A stretch of DNA of 40,337 nucleotides from Fidelibacterota bacterium (GTDB lineage: Bacteria > Fidelibacterota > Fidelibacteria > Fidelibacterales > Fidelibacteraceae), in assembly GCA_030156395.1 (NCBI GenBank), contig JASGMP010000006.1, positions 1 to 40,337 on the forward strand, in the 5' to 3' direction. Shown here in pieces: positions 26,032-33,929 of the stretch (its first letter is position 1; every line of letters begins with the position of its first letter). The notes beneath the pieces are model-generated. The model was not told where the DNA came from. It did not search any database and saw nothing but the letters and a program-made list of their open reading frames with translations. The translations under genes and the position numbers were made by a program.

Positions 26032-26678
26032 AAAATCCGGACTATCCAAAAATGTTGTTTTCTTTTCTTTTCGTAATCCTGATTATTGTTGTCTGGTTTC
26101 CAGGAATCATGTACCAGATCGGGTTCAGTCTGATTCTTATTCTCCTGATTGGGTGTGCTCCCAATCCGGCCCGGATCGGCCGCTTCCTCATCTCCATGTC
26201 TCCCTTCCTGGTGATCACGCTTGGCGTACATCTTTTTTTTCGGATCGGTGTGGAGGATTACTGGGGTGCTTTCCGGGAAAGGGAGTTGTGGTCTGTGGCA
26301 GGATATTTTACCCTTCGCAACCTGAATGTCATGGGTGTTGTGGCCCTGATCCTGAATTACAAACCTTTTCCAGATATGGAGAGTTTATCCGACATCTTGC
26401 AAAATCGTGTGCTGAAGAAGGATGGAAAACAGTATTCCTTTTCTGCCGGACTCTTTATTGGTTTGCAATATTTTCGAGTGATCCGTGATGAGTACCGGTC
26501 TCTGATCCAGGTCCACAGAATTCTGGGTATAAAAAAAGAAAAAGGCCTGCTGAAACAGGTCCGTTATTATACATCCCTGATCATCCCTTTGTTTATTGGA
26601 TCTTTTGAACGGGTGGATCAGCTATCGGTGGCTTTAACCACCCGCGGGTTTGGCAGGAGCAATGAATATGGTGCTTAG
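26028..26678 (+). CDS. EcfT/CbiQ-like ECF transporter transmembrane protein (orphan)
   Basis: A 216-residue membrane protein with four to five hydrophobic segments (about 8-26, 29-44, 54-72, 90-108 and 185-200). It ends with SFERVDQLSVALTTRGFGR, which corresponds to the conserved second coupling helix of EcfT/CbiQ proteins (E-R-x-D-x-L-x-x-A-x-x-x-RGF). Such proteins link an ATPase pair to a substrate-binding S-component in vitamin or metal uptake. No ECF ATPase or S-component gene is present here, so the partner must be elsewhere or the role has changed. It overlaps truA by 11 bases. Confidence 0.7.
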   Translation: MKNPDYPKMLFSFLFVILIIVVWFPGIMYQIGFSLILILLIGCAPNPARIGRFLISMSPFLVITLGVHLFFRIGVEDYWGAFRERELWSVAGYFTLRNLNVMGVVALILNYKPFPDMESLSDILQNRVLKKDGKQYSFSAGLFIGLQYFRVIRDEYRSLIQVHRILGIKKEKGLLKQVRYYTSLIIPLFIGSFERVDQLSVALTTRGFGRSNEYGA

Positions 26679-27444
26679 ACGTTGTGCTTTTCGAGTAGAA
26701 TATGAAGGAACCGCTTACTGCGGATTTCAGCTTCAACCGGACCAGCCAACGATTCAGGAAGCCATTGAAACAGCATTTTTTGCTCTTTATCGTATTGATA
26801 TCCGCATTGTAGGCAGTGGACGGACCGATTCAGGAGTCCACGCAGCCGGACAGGTTTTCCATGCCGATGTGCCAGAGAACATTCCATGTCATAAATTGGG
26901 AAAAGCTCTAAATAGTCATTTACCTGAAGATATACGTATCACCGGAGTATCCCCGGTGAATCGTACATTCCATGCCCGTTATGATGCTGTGTCACGACGG
27001 TATTCCTACAGAATTTTCAACGGTGTAACTGTTTTAAACCGCCGTTTGGTCTGGCAGATCTATCAACCCTTGGATGTCCCTGCCATGAATCATTGTCTTT
27101 CTTTCATAAAAGGAGAACACGATTTTACTTCCTTTTGCCTGAGCCAGACAGAAACGCACCCTAAAATTTGTGATATTCAATCTGCCGAATGGCAGGTCAG
27201 GGGGCCTGAATTACTTTTCTTTATCCAGGCGAACCGTTTTCTACATGCCATGGTCCGCTCACTTGTGGGAACCATGGTGGATGTGGGAAAAGGGCGATAC
27301 ACAGTTCATGATTTTGAAAACATTTTCAACAAAGTTACCCATGGTTCTGGGGCGGTTACAGCCCCTGCCCGGGGATTAGTGCTTGAGGAAGTCATTTATA
27401 ATCCGCAGATTACATGGCAATGGTCAGGAGTAGGACAATGTTAA
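26668..27444 (+). CDS. truA: tRNA pseudouridine(38-40) synthase
   Basis: Modifies U38-U40 in the tRNA anticodon arm. I choose ATG 26668, 8 bases after an AGGAG site. An ATG at 26662 leaves only 2 bases and an upstream TTG at 26650 is less likely. The 258-residue protein has RVEYEGTAYCGFQLQPDQPTIQ, the catalytic Asp54 in VGSGRTDSGVHA, FHARYDAVSRRYSYRI, and FLHAMVRSLVGTMVDVGKG. Length fits the family. It overlaps the EcfT-like gene upstream and the protease gene downstream. Confidence 0.95.
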   Translation: MVLRRCAFRVEYEGTAYCGFQLQPDQPTIQEAIETAFFALYRIDIRIVGSGRTDSGVHAAGQVFHADVPENIPCHKLGKALNSHLPEDIRITGVSPVNRTFHARYDAVSRRYSYRIFNGVTVLNRRLVWQIYQPLDVPAMNHCLSFIKGEHDFTSFCLSQTETHPKICDIQSAEWQVRGPELLFFIQANRFLHAMVRSLVGTMVDVGKGRYTVHDFENIFNKVTHGSGAVTAPARGLVLEEVIYNPQITWQWSGVGQC

Positions 27445-28583
27445 AAAATAAAAGGCTTGTTTGTATAGCTCTTATCCTTATAACGGTAATGTCGGCTTCA
27501 GCCCAGTTTATCGGTCCGGCTAAACCGGATAATCTGAATCAACAGGTGACCGAAAGCCGCCGGAATGCCATCACCCATGCCATTGAAAAGTGTGTACCGG
27601 CTGTGGTGGGTATCCATGTGACGGAAATCAGGGCTGTATCACTTGGATCGGCCTATAACGATCCCTTGTGGGATCTCCTGTTTCCCGGACAGTTGTATCA
27701 ACGGGAAGTGAAAAGCATGGGAAGCGGTGTTATTATTAGTCCGGATGGATATATTGTCACCAATGCCCATGTGGTGGGGAAAAACGCTGTGAAAGTCATT
27801 GTCACTCTCAGTGGCGGGACCCGCTATTCTGCGGAAGTGGTCGGGGTAGATGACCTGACGGATATTTCCCTATTAAAAATTGAAGCGGAAGATCTTCCCA
27901 CTATAGAAATTGGGGATAGTGATGATGTGATCATCGGAGAATGGGTGGTTGCGCTGGGGAATCCTTTTGGACTTTTTGATATCAGCAATCAACCGACGGC
28001 AACCATTGGTATTGTCAGTTCGAAAAATGTCAATTTCGGAGAACAGGCCGGTGGCAGGGTATATCAGGAAATGATCCAGACAGATGCCAGCATCAATTCG
28101 GGTAACAGCGGAGGAGCCCTTGTAAATGTTCACGGTGAAATGATCGGCATCAACACCTTTATCTTTACGGCGGGAAACCAGATGGGTGGATCTGTCGGGG
28201 TGGGTTTTGCCATCCCGGTTAACCGGATGAAAACCGTCATAGATGAACTGATTCGCAGCGGATATGTGGAACGTGGGTTTGAAACGGGACTCAGTGTGCA
28301 AACTCTGGACCAGTATATAGCTGCATACCTGAATTTGCCTTTTAAACAGGGTGTGATCGTAACGGATATCCAAAAAAACAGTTCAGCCCATAAAGCCGGT
28401 CTGAAAGTTGGAGATATCATCCGAAAAGTCAATAATATACCCGTGACAAATACCCGGGACATTTACCGGGTCATCAATGAAAATTACCTGAAGGCAGGCG
28501 ATGTGATCCGCCTGGAAATCTGGCGAAATCAAAAAACCATGTCCTGTGAACTGGTGCTGGAGAAACCTTCAGGCAGAAAATAA
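27438..28583 (+). CDS. HtrA/DegP-family serine protease with one PDZ domain
   Basis: Periplasmic quality-control protease. From ATG 27438 (AGGAG at 27426-27430) the protein has 381 residues: signal peptide (1-22), trypsin-like domain with intact triad His111 (TNAHVVG), Asp142 (DLTDISLL) and Ser224 (NSGNSGGALVN), then a single PDZ domain (about 280-375, with GVIVTDIQKNSSAHKAGLKVGD). One PDZ places it closer to DegS-like or HtrA proteins than to two-PDZ DegP. It overlaps truA by 7 bases. Confidence 0.93.
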   Translation: MLKNKRLVCIALILITVMSASAQFIGPAKPDNLNQQVTESRRNAITHAIEKCVPAVVGIHVTEIRAVSLGSAYNDPLWDLLFPGQLYQREVKSMGSGVIISPDGYIVTNAHVVGKNAVKVIVTLSGGTRYSAEVVGVDDLTDISLLKIEAEDLPTIEIGDSDDVIIGEWVVALGNPFGLFDISNQPTATIGIVSSKNVNFGEQAGGRVYQEMIQTDASINSGNSGGALVNVHGEMIGINTFIFTAGNQMGGSVGVGFAIPVNRMKTVIDELIRSGYVERGFETGLSVQTLDQYIAAYLNLPFKQGVIVTDIQKNSSAHKAGLKVGDIIRKVNNIPVTNTRDIYRVINENYLKAGDVIRLEIWRNQKTMSCELVLEKPSGRK

Positions 28584-28617
28584 ATCGGCAAGCGTTACCC
28601 ATAAGGTAAGGAATTGA

Positions 28618-29217
28618 ATGGAAAAAATCGGCATATTGAATTATCCCGGTGCCAGCGGTGATCATGACCTGTACTGGGCAGTCCGGAACTGTTGCGGTCA
28701 GAAAGCGGTTTTCCTCGAGAGCGGCAATTGGAGCCCCGTTGAAGTCTCGGCACTTCTCATTCCTGGGGGATTATTTGTATCCGGATATTCCGATGTGAAG
28801 GACAATCACTTGATTGCCCACGTTATCCGAAACTACAAGCCGGTTTTGGCTATTGCCGAGGGATATTATTTTATCAAAGCAAGTCAGAGACTTACTGCTG
28901 ATCTTATCCCCCAGGGAGAAAAAAAGAAAGAGACAACCGGCGGAGCCATCATTACAGATAACAGCAATTTCTGGTTTACCCGGTATGAGGAAAATGAAGT
29001 GGTCACCTGGCCAGAATCCTACAGATTCCACTCGTTTTCCCGGGATGATAGGATAAATTCCATCGTTGTTTCTAAAACAGACGAACGGGTGTTGGGAATC
29101 GGACTTAAAAAATATCCGGTAGCTGCCCTGTTATTACATCCTGAAAGAGCTGTGGATGAGGCCATCGGGGATACTTCCGGAACAAAATTATTCAATGTGT
29201 TGAGGATAGATCAATGA
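28618..29217 (+). CDS. PurQ-like class I glutamine amidotransferase lacking the catalytic cysteine
   Basis: A 199-residue protein that resembles PurQ, the glutaminase subunit of FGAM synthase: KIGILNYPGASGDHDLYWAV at the N-terminus, LLIPGG, and LLLHPERAVD near the end. In PurQ the nucleophile elbow reads GICNGFQ. Here it is AIAEGYYF, so Ala80 replaces the cysteine while His174 and Glu176 (HPE) remain. Glutaminase activity is therefore not expected. It could be a regulator, a structural subunit or a binding protein. An AAGGAA site precedes the ATG, the frame is intact, and it overlaps the DUF4321 gene by 4 bases. Confidence 0.75.
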   Translation: MEKIGILNYPGASGDHDLYWAVRNCCGQKAVFLESGNWSPVEVSALLIPGGLFVSGYSDVKDNHLIAHVIRNYKPVLAIAEGYYFIKASQRLTADLIPQGEKKKETTGGAIITDNSNFWFTRYEENEVVTWPESYRFHSFSRDDRINSIVVSKTDERVLGIGLKKYPVAALLLHPERAVDEAIGDTSGTKLFNVLRIDQ

Positions 29218-29483
29218 AACAAAAATTTTCAGTTGGAAAAGCATTGGGAATCATTTTGCTGGGTGCCATTATCGGCGGCATACTGGGTGAATTGTTCGGA
29301 ATGATCCTGCCCGAGAGTGTGGTACGGGAATTCCTTTTAAAGAAATATGCTTTTGGGTTTACAAATCCCCTGAATATTGATCTGAGTATCATCACCTTCA
29401 GTTTCTCCCTCATGTTTCGTATGAATGTGGTGAGTCTTCTGGGGATTGTATTCGGGTATTATATCCTAAAATATACACGATGA
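29214..29483 (+). CDS. DUF4321 family small membrane protein
   Basis: An 89-residue protein with two hydrophobic segments: about 10-32 ([22 protein letters not shown]) and 57-86 ([16 protein letters not shown], then [12 protein letters not shown]). The central [11 protein letters not shown] matches the DUF4321 pattern. The function of this family is unknown to me. It starts in the stop codon of the PurQ-like gene and precedes tatA by 13 bases. Confidence 0.75.
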   Translation: MKQKFSVGKALGIILLGAIIGGILGELFGMILPESVVREFLLKKYAFGFTNPLNIDLSIITFSFSLMFRMNVVSLLGIVFGYYILKYTR

Positions 29484-29496
29484 AAGTGAGGTCACA

Positions 29497-29727
29497 ATGA
29501 ATTTCGGTCCATGGGAACTTATAATTATCCTGGTGATCATTCTGTTGATTTTTGGCCCGAAAAAGCTTCCAGAGCTGGCCAAAGGGCTTGGAAAGGGCCT
29601 TCGGGAATTCAAAAAAGCGGCACATGATGTCCAGGACGAACTGGAAAATGTAGGGGAAGACGAAGAAGAAAGTCAGGTGGAGAAGTCTACCGGAAAAGAC
29701 GACCATAAAACTAAGAAAAAGGGTTAA
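29497..29727 (+). CDS. tatA: Sec-independent protein translocase subunit TatA/E
   Basis: Pore-forming component for export of folded proteins. The 76-residue protein has a short N-terminal helix ([16 protein letters not shown]), the hinge [23 protein letters not shown], and an acidic-then-basic soluble tail (EDEEES, KKKG). It is TatA/E-like rather than TatB by length and the F-G-P hinge. TatC is not in this window. A GAGGT site precedes the ATG. Confidence 0.95.
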   Translation: MNFGPWELIIILVIILLIFGPKKLPELAKGLGKGLREFKKAAHDVQDELENVGEDEEESQVEKSTGKDDHKTKKKG

Positions 29728-29742
29728 GAAGACCGGGGATTT

Positions 29743-31119
29743 ATGAAATATTCAACCAAGGATCACATTTCCAACCTGATTGACACGATAAACGGGACCC
29801 GCAATCCCATATTTATCACCGTGGATAAAGAATGGCTTTGGAAGCATCTTGAAGAACAGGAAGTTATTCAGGGTCCCTTATCGGGGAAAATTATTGCCAT
29901 CAAAGATAATATCAATGTTCTGGGTTTGCCAACCACATGTGCCAGCAGGATTTTAAAGACATTTTTATCGCCCTATGATGCTACGGTGATCAAAAAAATC
30001 CGGGATGCGGGAGGTATTCTTTTGGGTAAGACAAACATGGATGAATTTGCCATGGGCTCTTCCAATGAGTACTCCGCCGTTGGAGCTGTAAAAAATCCTG
30101 TGGATGAAACCCGTGTTCCCGGTGGTTCCAGCGGTGGTTCGGCGGCTGCGGTGGCGGCCGGGATCGTAGAGTATGCTCTGGGGTCGGATACAGGAGGATC
30201 GATCCGGCAACCGGCAGCGTTTACGGGTACGGTAGGACTCAAGCCCACATATGGCCGGGTTTCACGATACGGTCTGACCGCTTTTGCATCTTCCTTTGAC
30301 CAAATTGGTCCCATTACCCGGACTGTCCGGCAGTCTGCCGAACTCCTGGAAGTGATTGCCGGAAAAGATCCCCTGGATTCCACATCGGCCGACATCCCGG
30401 TGGGGAATTATGTTCGTGACCTGGATGAAGATGTGAAAGGACTAACATTGGGAATTCCCTGGCATCTGTTGGAAAAAGGGGTGGATGGGGATGTGATGGA
30501 TTCCTTTCAGGATGCAGTGAAAATACTGGAAAAAGCCGGTGTAACTTTTCGGGAGATTGAACTGAAATATGCCGATTATGCCATAGCTGTATATTACATC
30601 CTGGCTACGGCCGAAGCATCCAGCAATCTGGCCCGTTTTGACGGGATTCGGTATGGCGTAAATCAGGAAATAGACAATGGCGACCTTTTTTTTACCTATG
30701 CCGAAAACCGTTCGAAAGGATTTGGACCGGAAGTCAAACGGCGGATTATGCTGGGAACCTACGTGCTTTCTTCCGGTTATTATGAGGCTTATTATGCCCG
30801 GGGACAAAAAGTCCGTACTTTGATTGCCCGGGAATTTGACACTTTTTTGAAAAATTTGGACGGAATTATGCTCCCCACTACACCCACAACGGCATTTAAA
30901 CTGGGAGAACATGTCAATGATCCACTTAAAATGTATTTGAATGATATCTTTACCGTCTCTGTGAATATTGCCGGACTGCCGGCATTGAGTGTCCCCGTAA
31001 AGCCTGGAAAAGATGGATTGCCTGTCGGGTGCCAGTTGATCGGCAGAGCCTATGAGGAAGGAACTATTTTGCGTCTGGGTCATAGGATTGAAAAATCCCG
31101 GCATCAACTGGAACTGTAA
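29743..31119 (+). CDS. gatA: Glutamyl/aspartyl-tRNA amidotransferase subunit A
   Basis: Amidase of the GatCAB complex that converts Glu-tRNA-Gln (or Asp-tRNA-Asn) to the amidated form. The 458 residues have the Ser-Ser-Lys triad at Lys54 (AIKDNINV), Ser129 (GGSSGGSAAA) and Ser153 (SDTGGSIRQPA), spaced as in known GatA. The C-terminal half includes GFGPEVKRRIMLGTY and GIMLPTTPTTAF. GatB and GatC are not in this window. It lies 15 bases after tatA and 53 before batA. Confidence 0.93.
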   Translation: MKYSTKDHISNLIDTINGTRNPIFITVDKEWLWKHLEEQEVIQGPLSGKIIAIKDNINVLGLPTTCASRILKTFLSPYDATVIKKIRDAGGILLGKTNMDEFAMGSSNEYSAVGAVKNPVDETRVPGGSSGGSAAAVAAGIVEYALGSDTGGSIRQPAAFTGTVGLKPTYGRVSRYGLTAFASSFDQIGPITRTVRQSAELLEVIAGKDPLDSTSADIPVGNYVRDLDEDVKGLTLGIPWHLLEKGVDGDVMDSFQDAVKILEKAGVTFREIELKYADYAIAVYYILATAEASSNLARFDGIRYGVNQEIDNGDLFFTYAENRSKGFGPEVKRRIMLGTYVLSSGYYEAYYARGQKVRTLIAREFDTFLKNLDGIMLPTTPTTAFKLGEHVNDPLKMYLNDIFTVSVNIAGLPALSVPVKPGKDGLPVGCQLIGRAYEEGTILRLGHRIEKSRHQLEL

Positions 31120-31122
31120 ATC

Positions 31123-31140
31123 AATCCTCGCCTGAGGATT
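31123..31140 (+). terminator. Weak hairpin between gatA and batA
   Basis: AATCCTC (31123-31129) and GAGGATT (31134-31140) form a 7-bp stem with a 4-base loop just after the gatA stop. No T-run follows, so termination is doubtful. It could be an mRNA end stabiliser or a processing signal. Confidence 0.35.
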
Positions 31141-31172
31141 TGTAAAGTGGATTACAACGATTCAAGGATAAA

Positions 31173-32162
31173 ATGTTCAGATTTCAGAATCCGGAAATTT
31201 TCTTTTCTCTGTTGCTTTTGATACCTCTGATTATCACGGAATTCCGGTACCATTTTTCCAGGCGATTCACCCTTCGTATTGGAACCCTGTCTTCTCTTCG
31301 GAATTTTTCACCCAGGTATCCTGCTAAGCTCCTGATTCCCCTGATTTTAAAATATGTGGCCTTTATTCTGATCATTGTCGCACTGGCCCGGCCACAAAGG
31401 GGAAATGTGACCCGGGAACTGACCCAGCCCGGTATTGATATCATGATAACCCTGGATATTTCCGGCTCTATGCGGGCTGTGGATTTTCAGCCCAACAGGC
31501 TTGAAGCGGCAAAACAGGTTGCCATGGATTTTGTCCGGGGACGGGCTACAGACCGTATCGGACTGGTTGTTTTTGCCGCGGAAGCTTTTCTTCAATGTCC
31601 CCTCACGGTGGATTATGAGGTTTTAAACGGGATGATTGCAGATGTGCAAATTATTCCGGAAAATCTGGATGGAACGGCTATCGGATTGGCCATTGCCAAT
31701 GGCGTAAACCGGTTGAGGGATTCGAATGCCAAAAGTAAAGTGATTATTTTGCTCAGCGACGGGGATAACAATGCCGGAGATATCGATCCTCTGACGGCAG
31801 CAGATTTTGCCCGGGAATTTGATATTAAAATCTATACCATTGCCATGGGAATGCGTGGGCAGGTCAGGATGCCGGTGGATGATCCTCTCTTCGGTCGCCG
31901 GATGATACCAGTTCAAATTGAAGTCAATGAGGAACTTTTATCCGAAATCGCCGAAAAAACCGGTGGGACCTTCTTTCGGGCAGATTCGGAAGATAAATTA
32001 AACCGGATTTGGCGGGATATTTCCGAAATGGAAAAGACCGAGATCAAAATATCTCAATTCACCGATTGGGAAGAACTCTATAGCCGCTTTTTGATACCGG
32101 CACTGATTCTTTTTGTTCTTGGGTGGATTTTGGAGCGTGTCCTGTGGAGAGTGCGGCCATGA
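31173..32162 (+). CDS. batA: BatA: von Willebrand factor A-domain membrane protein
   Basis: First protein of the Bacteroides-type aerotolerance (Bat) locus. Of 329 residues, two N-terminal hydrophobic helices (about 10-22 and 52-71) precede a VWA domain with the metal-ion-dependent adhesion site D-x-S-x-S at 95-99 (LDISGSMRA), DRIGLVVFAAEAF and LLSDGDNNAGD. A C-terminal helix (FLIPALILFVLGWILERV) closes it. The domain faces the periplasm or cytoplasm depending on topology, which I cannot fix here. Upstream is gatA rather than the moxR/DUF58 genes usually present. It overlaps batB by 4 bases. Confidence 0.9.
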   Translation: MFRFQNPEIFFSLLLLIPLIITEFRYHFSRRFTLRIGTLSSLRNFSPRYPAKLLIPLILKYVAFILIIVALARPQRGNVTRELTQPGIDIMITLDISGSMRAVDFQPNRLEAAKQVAMDFVRGRATDRIGLVVFAAEAFLQCPLTVDYEVLNGMIADVQIIPENLDGTAIGLAIANGVNRLRDSNAKSKVIILLSDGDNNAGDIDPLTAADFAREFDIKIYTIAMGMRGQVRMPVDDPLFGRRMIPVQIEVNEELLSEIAEKTGGTFFRADSEDKLNRIWRDISEMEKTEIKISQFTDWEELYSRFLIPALILFVLGWILERVLWRVRP

Positions 32163-33178
32163 TTGAACTTATGCACCCCCATGCCTTGTGGCTGCTTTTA
32201 CTGATTCCTCTCCTGATGATTCTCCAATATGTCGAGGCGTCTCACTGGAATCGGCATAAGAAAGGCTTCTTCCATTTAAAAACCTTTCCGCGGATTATCC
32301 ATGTCAAACCGGCACGCCGGAAATTTATTCATTTTTTGGAATATACAGGGTTGTTTTTGTGTATTCTGGCGTTGTCCGGACCGGGAGTGGGGACGGAAAT
32401 CCGGGAAGTTCAACGGGAAGGTGTGGATATCCTTATTGCCCTGGATTTGAGTCAGAGCATGAGTGCTGCCGATGTAAAACCATCCCGGCTTGAACGGGCG
32501 AAACTGGAAATTGTCAAAATGTTTTCCGTGTTGAAAGGAGATCGTGTGGGATTGATAGGATTTGCCGGTGTGGCTCACCTTCAATGCCCGCTGACGCTGG
32601 ATCACCGTGCCGCCCGTATGCTTCTGGATGTGATGGATGTCAGCCTGTTGCCAGTCCAGGGTTCGGCCATTGCTGATGCGGTGACTGTTGCTACCGGTGC
32701 TTTTCCCGAAAAAGATGAAAAACATAAAGTCCTGATCCTCATCAGTGATGGAGAGGATCATGAAAAGCAAATTGAGGAAGCTGTGAATCTGGCGGAAAGC
32801 AAGGGGGTTATTATTTATACCCTTGGTGTGGGTACCCTGGAAGGTGCTCCTATCCCGGTATATAAAAACAATCAACTGGTGGATTATAAACGGGATAAAT
32901 CGGGAAAGGTGATTATCACACAGCTCAATGAGGATGCCCTCTGGCAAATGGCTCATGCCACCGGTGGGGAATATTTGAGATTGACGGACGTGGAAAATCC
33001 CCTGCTTCAGATTTACAATGAAATATCCAAACTCGAAAAAAAAGCCTATCAAACTCATGAATATGGTCATTTTAAACAATTGTATCAAATTTTCTCAGGC
33101 ATGGGATTACTTTTATTTCTTGTGAGCGGACTCATACCGGAAAATGGAAAAAGGAATGGTGCAGATACATCGATGTAA
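32159..33178 (+). CDS. batB: BatB: von Willebrand factor A-domain membrane protein
   Basis: Paralogue of BatA. I start it at ATG 32159 in an ATGA junction with batA (339 residues); a longer frame upstream is less likely. N-terminal helices (about 8-24 and 57-73) are followed by a VWA domain with DLSQS at 96-100, GDRVGLIGFAGVAHLQCPLT, and LILISDGEDHE. A C-terminal hydrophobic segment (QIFSGMGLLLFLVSGLI) closes it. The 3' end overlaps batC by 35 bases, the longest overlap in this chain. Confidence 0.9.
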   Translation: MIELMHPHALWLLLLIPLLMILQYVEASHWNRHKKGFFHLKTFPRIIHVKPARRKFIHFLEYTGLFLCILALSGPGVGTEIREVQREGVDILIALDLSQSMSAADVKPSRLERAKLEIVKMFSVLKGDRVGLIGFAGVAHLQCPLTLDHRAARMLLDVMDVSLLPVQGSAIADAVTVATGAFPEKDEKHKVLILISDGEDHEKQIEEAVNLAESKGVIIYTLGVGTLEGAPIPVYKNNQLVDYKRDKSGKVIITQLNEDALWQMAHATGGEYLRLTDVENPLLQIYNEISKLEKKAYQTHEYGHFKQLYQIFSGMGLLLFLVSGLIPENGKRNGADTSM

Positions 33179-33929
33179 ATATTTCATCGTGATACCCCTG
33201 TTCCTGGTAACGGTTCTTTGGGGTGCAGATCCGGGATTGAAGGCCTTTCATGAAGGAAAGTACGATACATCCCTGGCCTATTATCTGAAACGGCTTGAGG
33301 ATGACCCGGATAACAAGATCCTCCACTATAATGTGGGGACATCCGCCCTGAAAGCCGGACAAACAGATCTGGCAGCAGCGCATTTTGACAAAACAATGTG
33401 GCACGCGGAAGATCCAGAATTTCTGGCAAAAACCTGGTATAACCGGGGACAATTGAACACACAGAACGGGGAACTTGAAGATGCGTTAAAAGCTTTTGAG
33501 CAGGCCATTCTTTTAAATCCCGGGGATATCAACAGCAAAGTGATGTATGAACTTGTCAAGGCTCAGCTTCAGCAACAGCAGCAGGAACAGGATCAGCAAT
33601 CTGAGAATCAGGATCAGGAAAAGAAAGAAAACAAGGATCAACAACAAAAACAGAAATCTTTAGAAGAAGATAAACAGAAGGATTCACAGCAGGAGCAGGA
33701 AAAAGAAGATCAAAGTCGGCAGGACGAAAGCAGTGAAAAGCAATCTGAGCCGGAAGAATCCCAAACCCGGCAGCAGGAAGCCACGGCGGAAGAAAAAGAA
33801 GAAGAACTCACCCGTCAACAAATGGTAAATTTACTGGATGCCATGCGGGAAAAAGAAAAAGAGGCCATGAAAGAGATTCTCAGATACCGGTACCGGAAAT
33901 CTAACATTGAAAGAGAGAAAGACTGGTGA
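33144..33929 (+). CDS. batC: BatC: TPR protein with Gln/Glu/Lys-rich low-complexity region
   Basis: A 261-residue protein with an N-terminal hydrophobic signal or anchor (about 12-26), TPR repeats (about 30-135: LKAFHEGKYDTSLAYYLKRL, LHYNVGTSALKAGQTDLAA, WYNRGQLNTQNGELEDALKA), then a hydrophilic run rich in Gln, Glu, Lys and Asp (about 140-228). It ends in a charged helix (REKEKEAMKEILRYRYR). The TPR-plus-charged-linker layout matches BatC. Starts at 33156 or 33159 are alternatives, since an AAGGA site lies just before them. Its stop shares GTGA with batD. Confidence 0.85.
   Translation: MEKGMVQIHRCKYFIVIPLFLVTVLWGADPGLKAFHEGKYDTSLAYYLKRLEDDPDNKILHYNVGTSALKAGQTDLAAAHFDKTMWHAEDPEFLAKTWYNRGQLNTQNGELEDALKAFEQAILLNPGDINSKVMYELVKAQLQQQQQEQDQQSENQDQEKKENKDQQQKQKSLEEDKQKDSQQEQEKEDQSRQDESSEKQSEPEESQTRQQEATAEEKEEELTRQQMVNLLDAMREKEKEAMKEILRYRYRKSNIEREKDW

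Noticed and set aside
32276-33088. Long open frame on the minus strand opposite batB (about 270 codons)
   Set aside because: It is antisense to a clear VWA-domain gene, has no recognisable motif or ribosome-binding site, and its composition (His/Phe/Ile/Gln rich) is that of a reverse-complement shadow.
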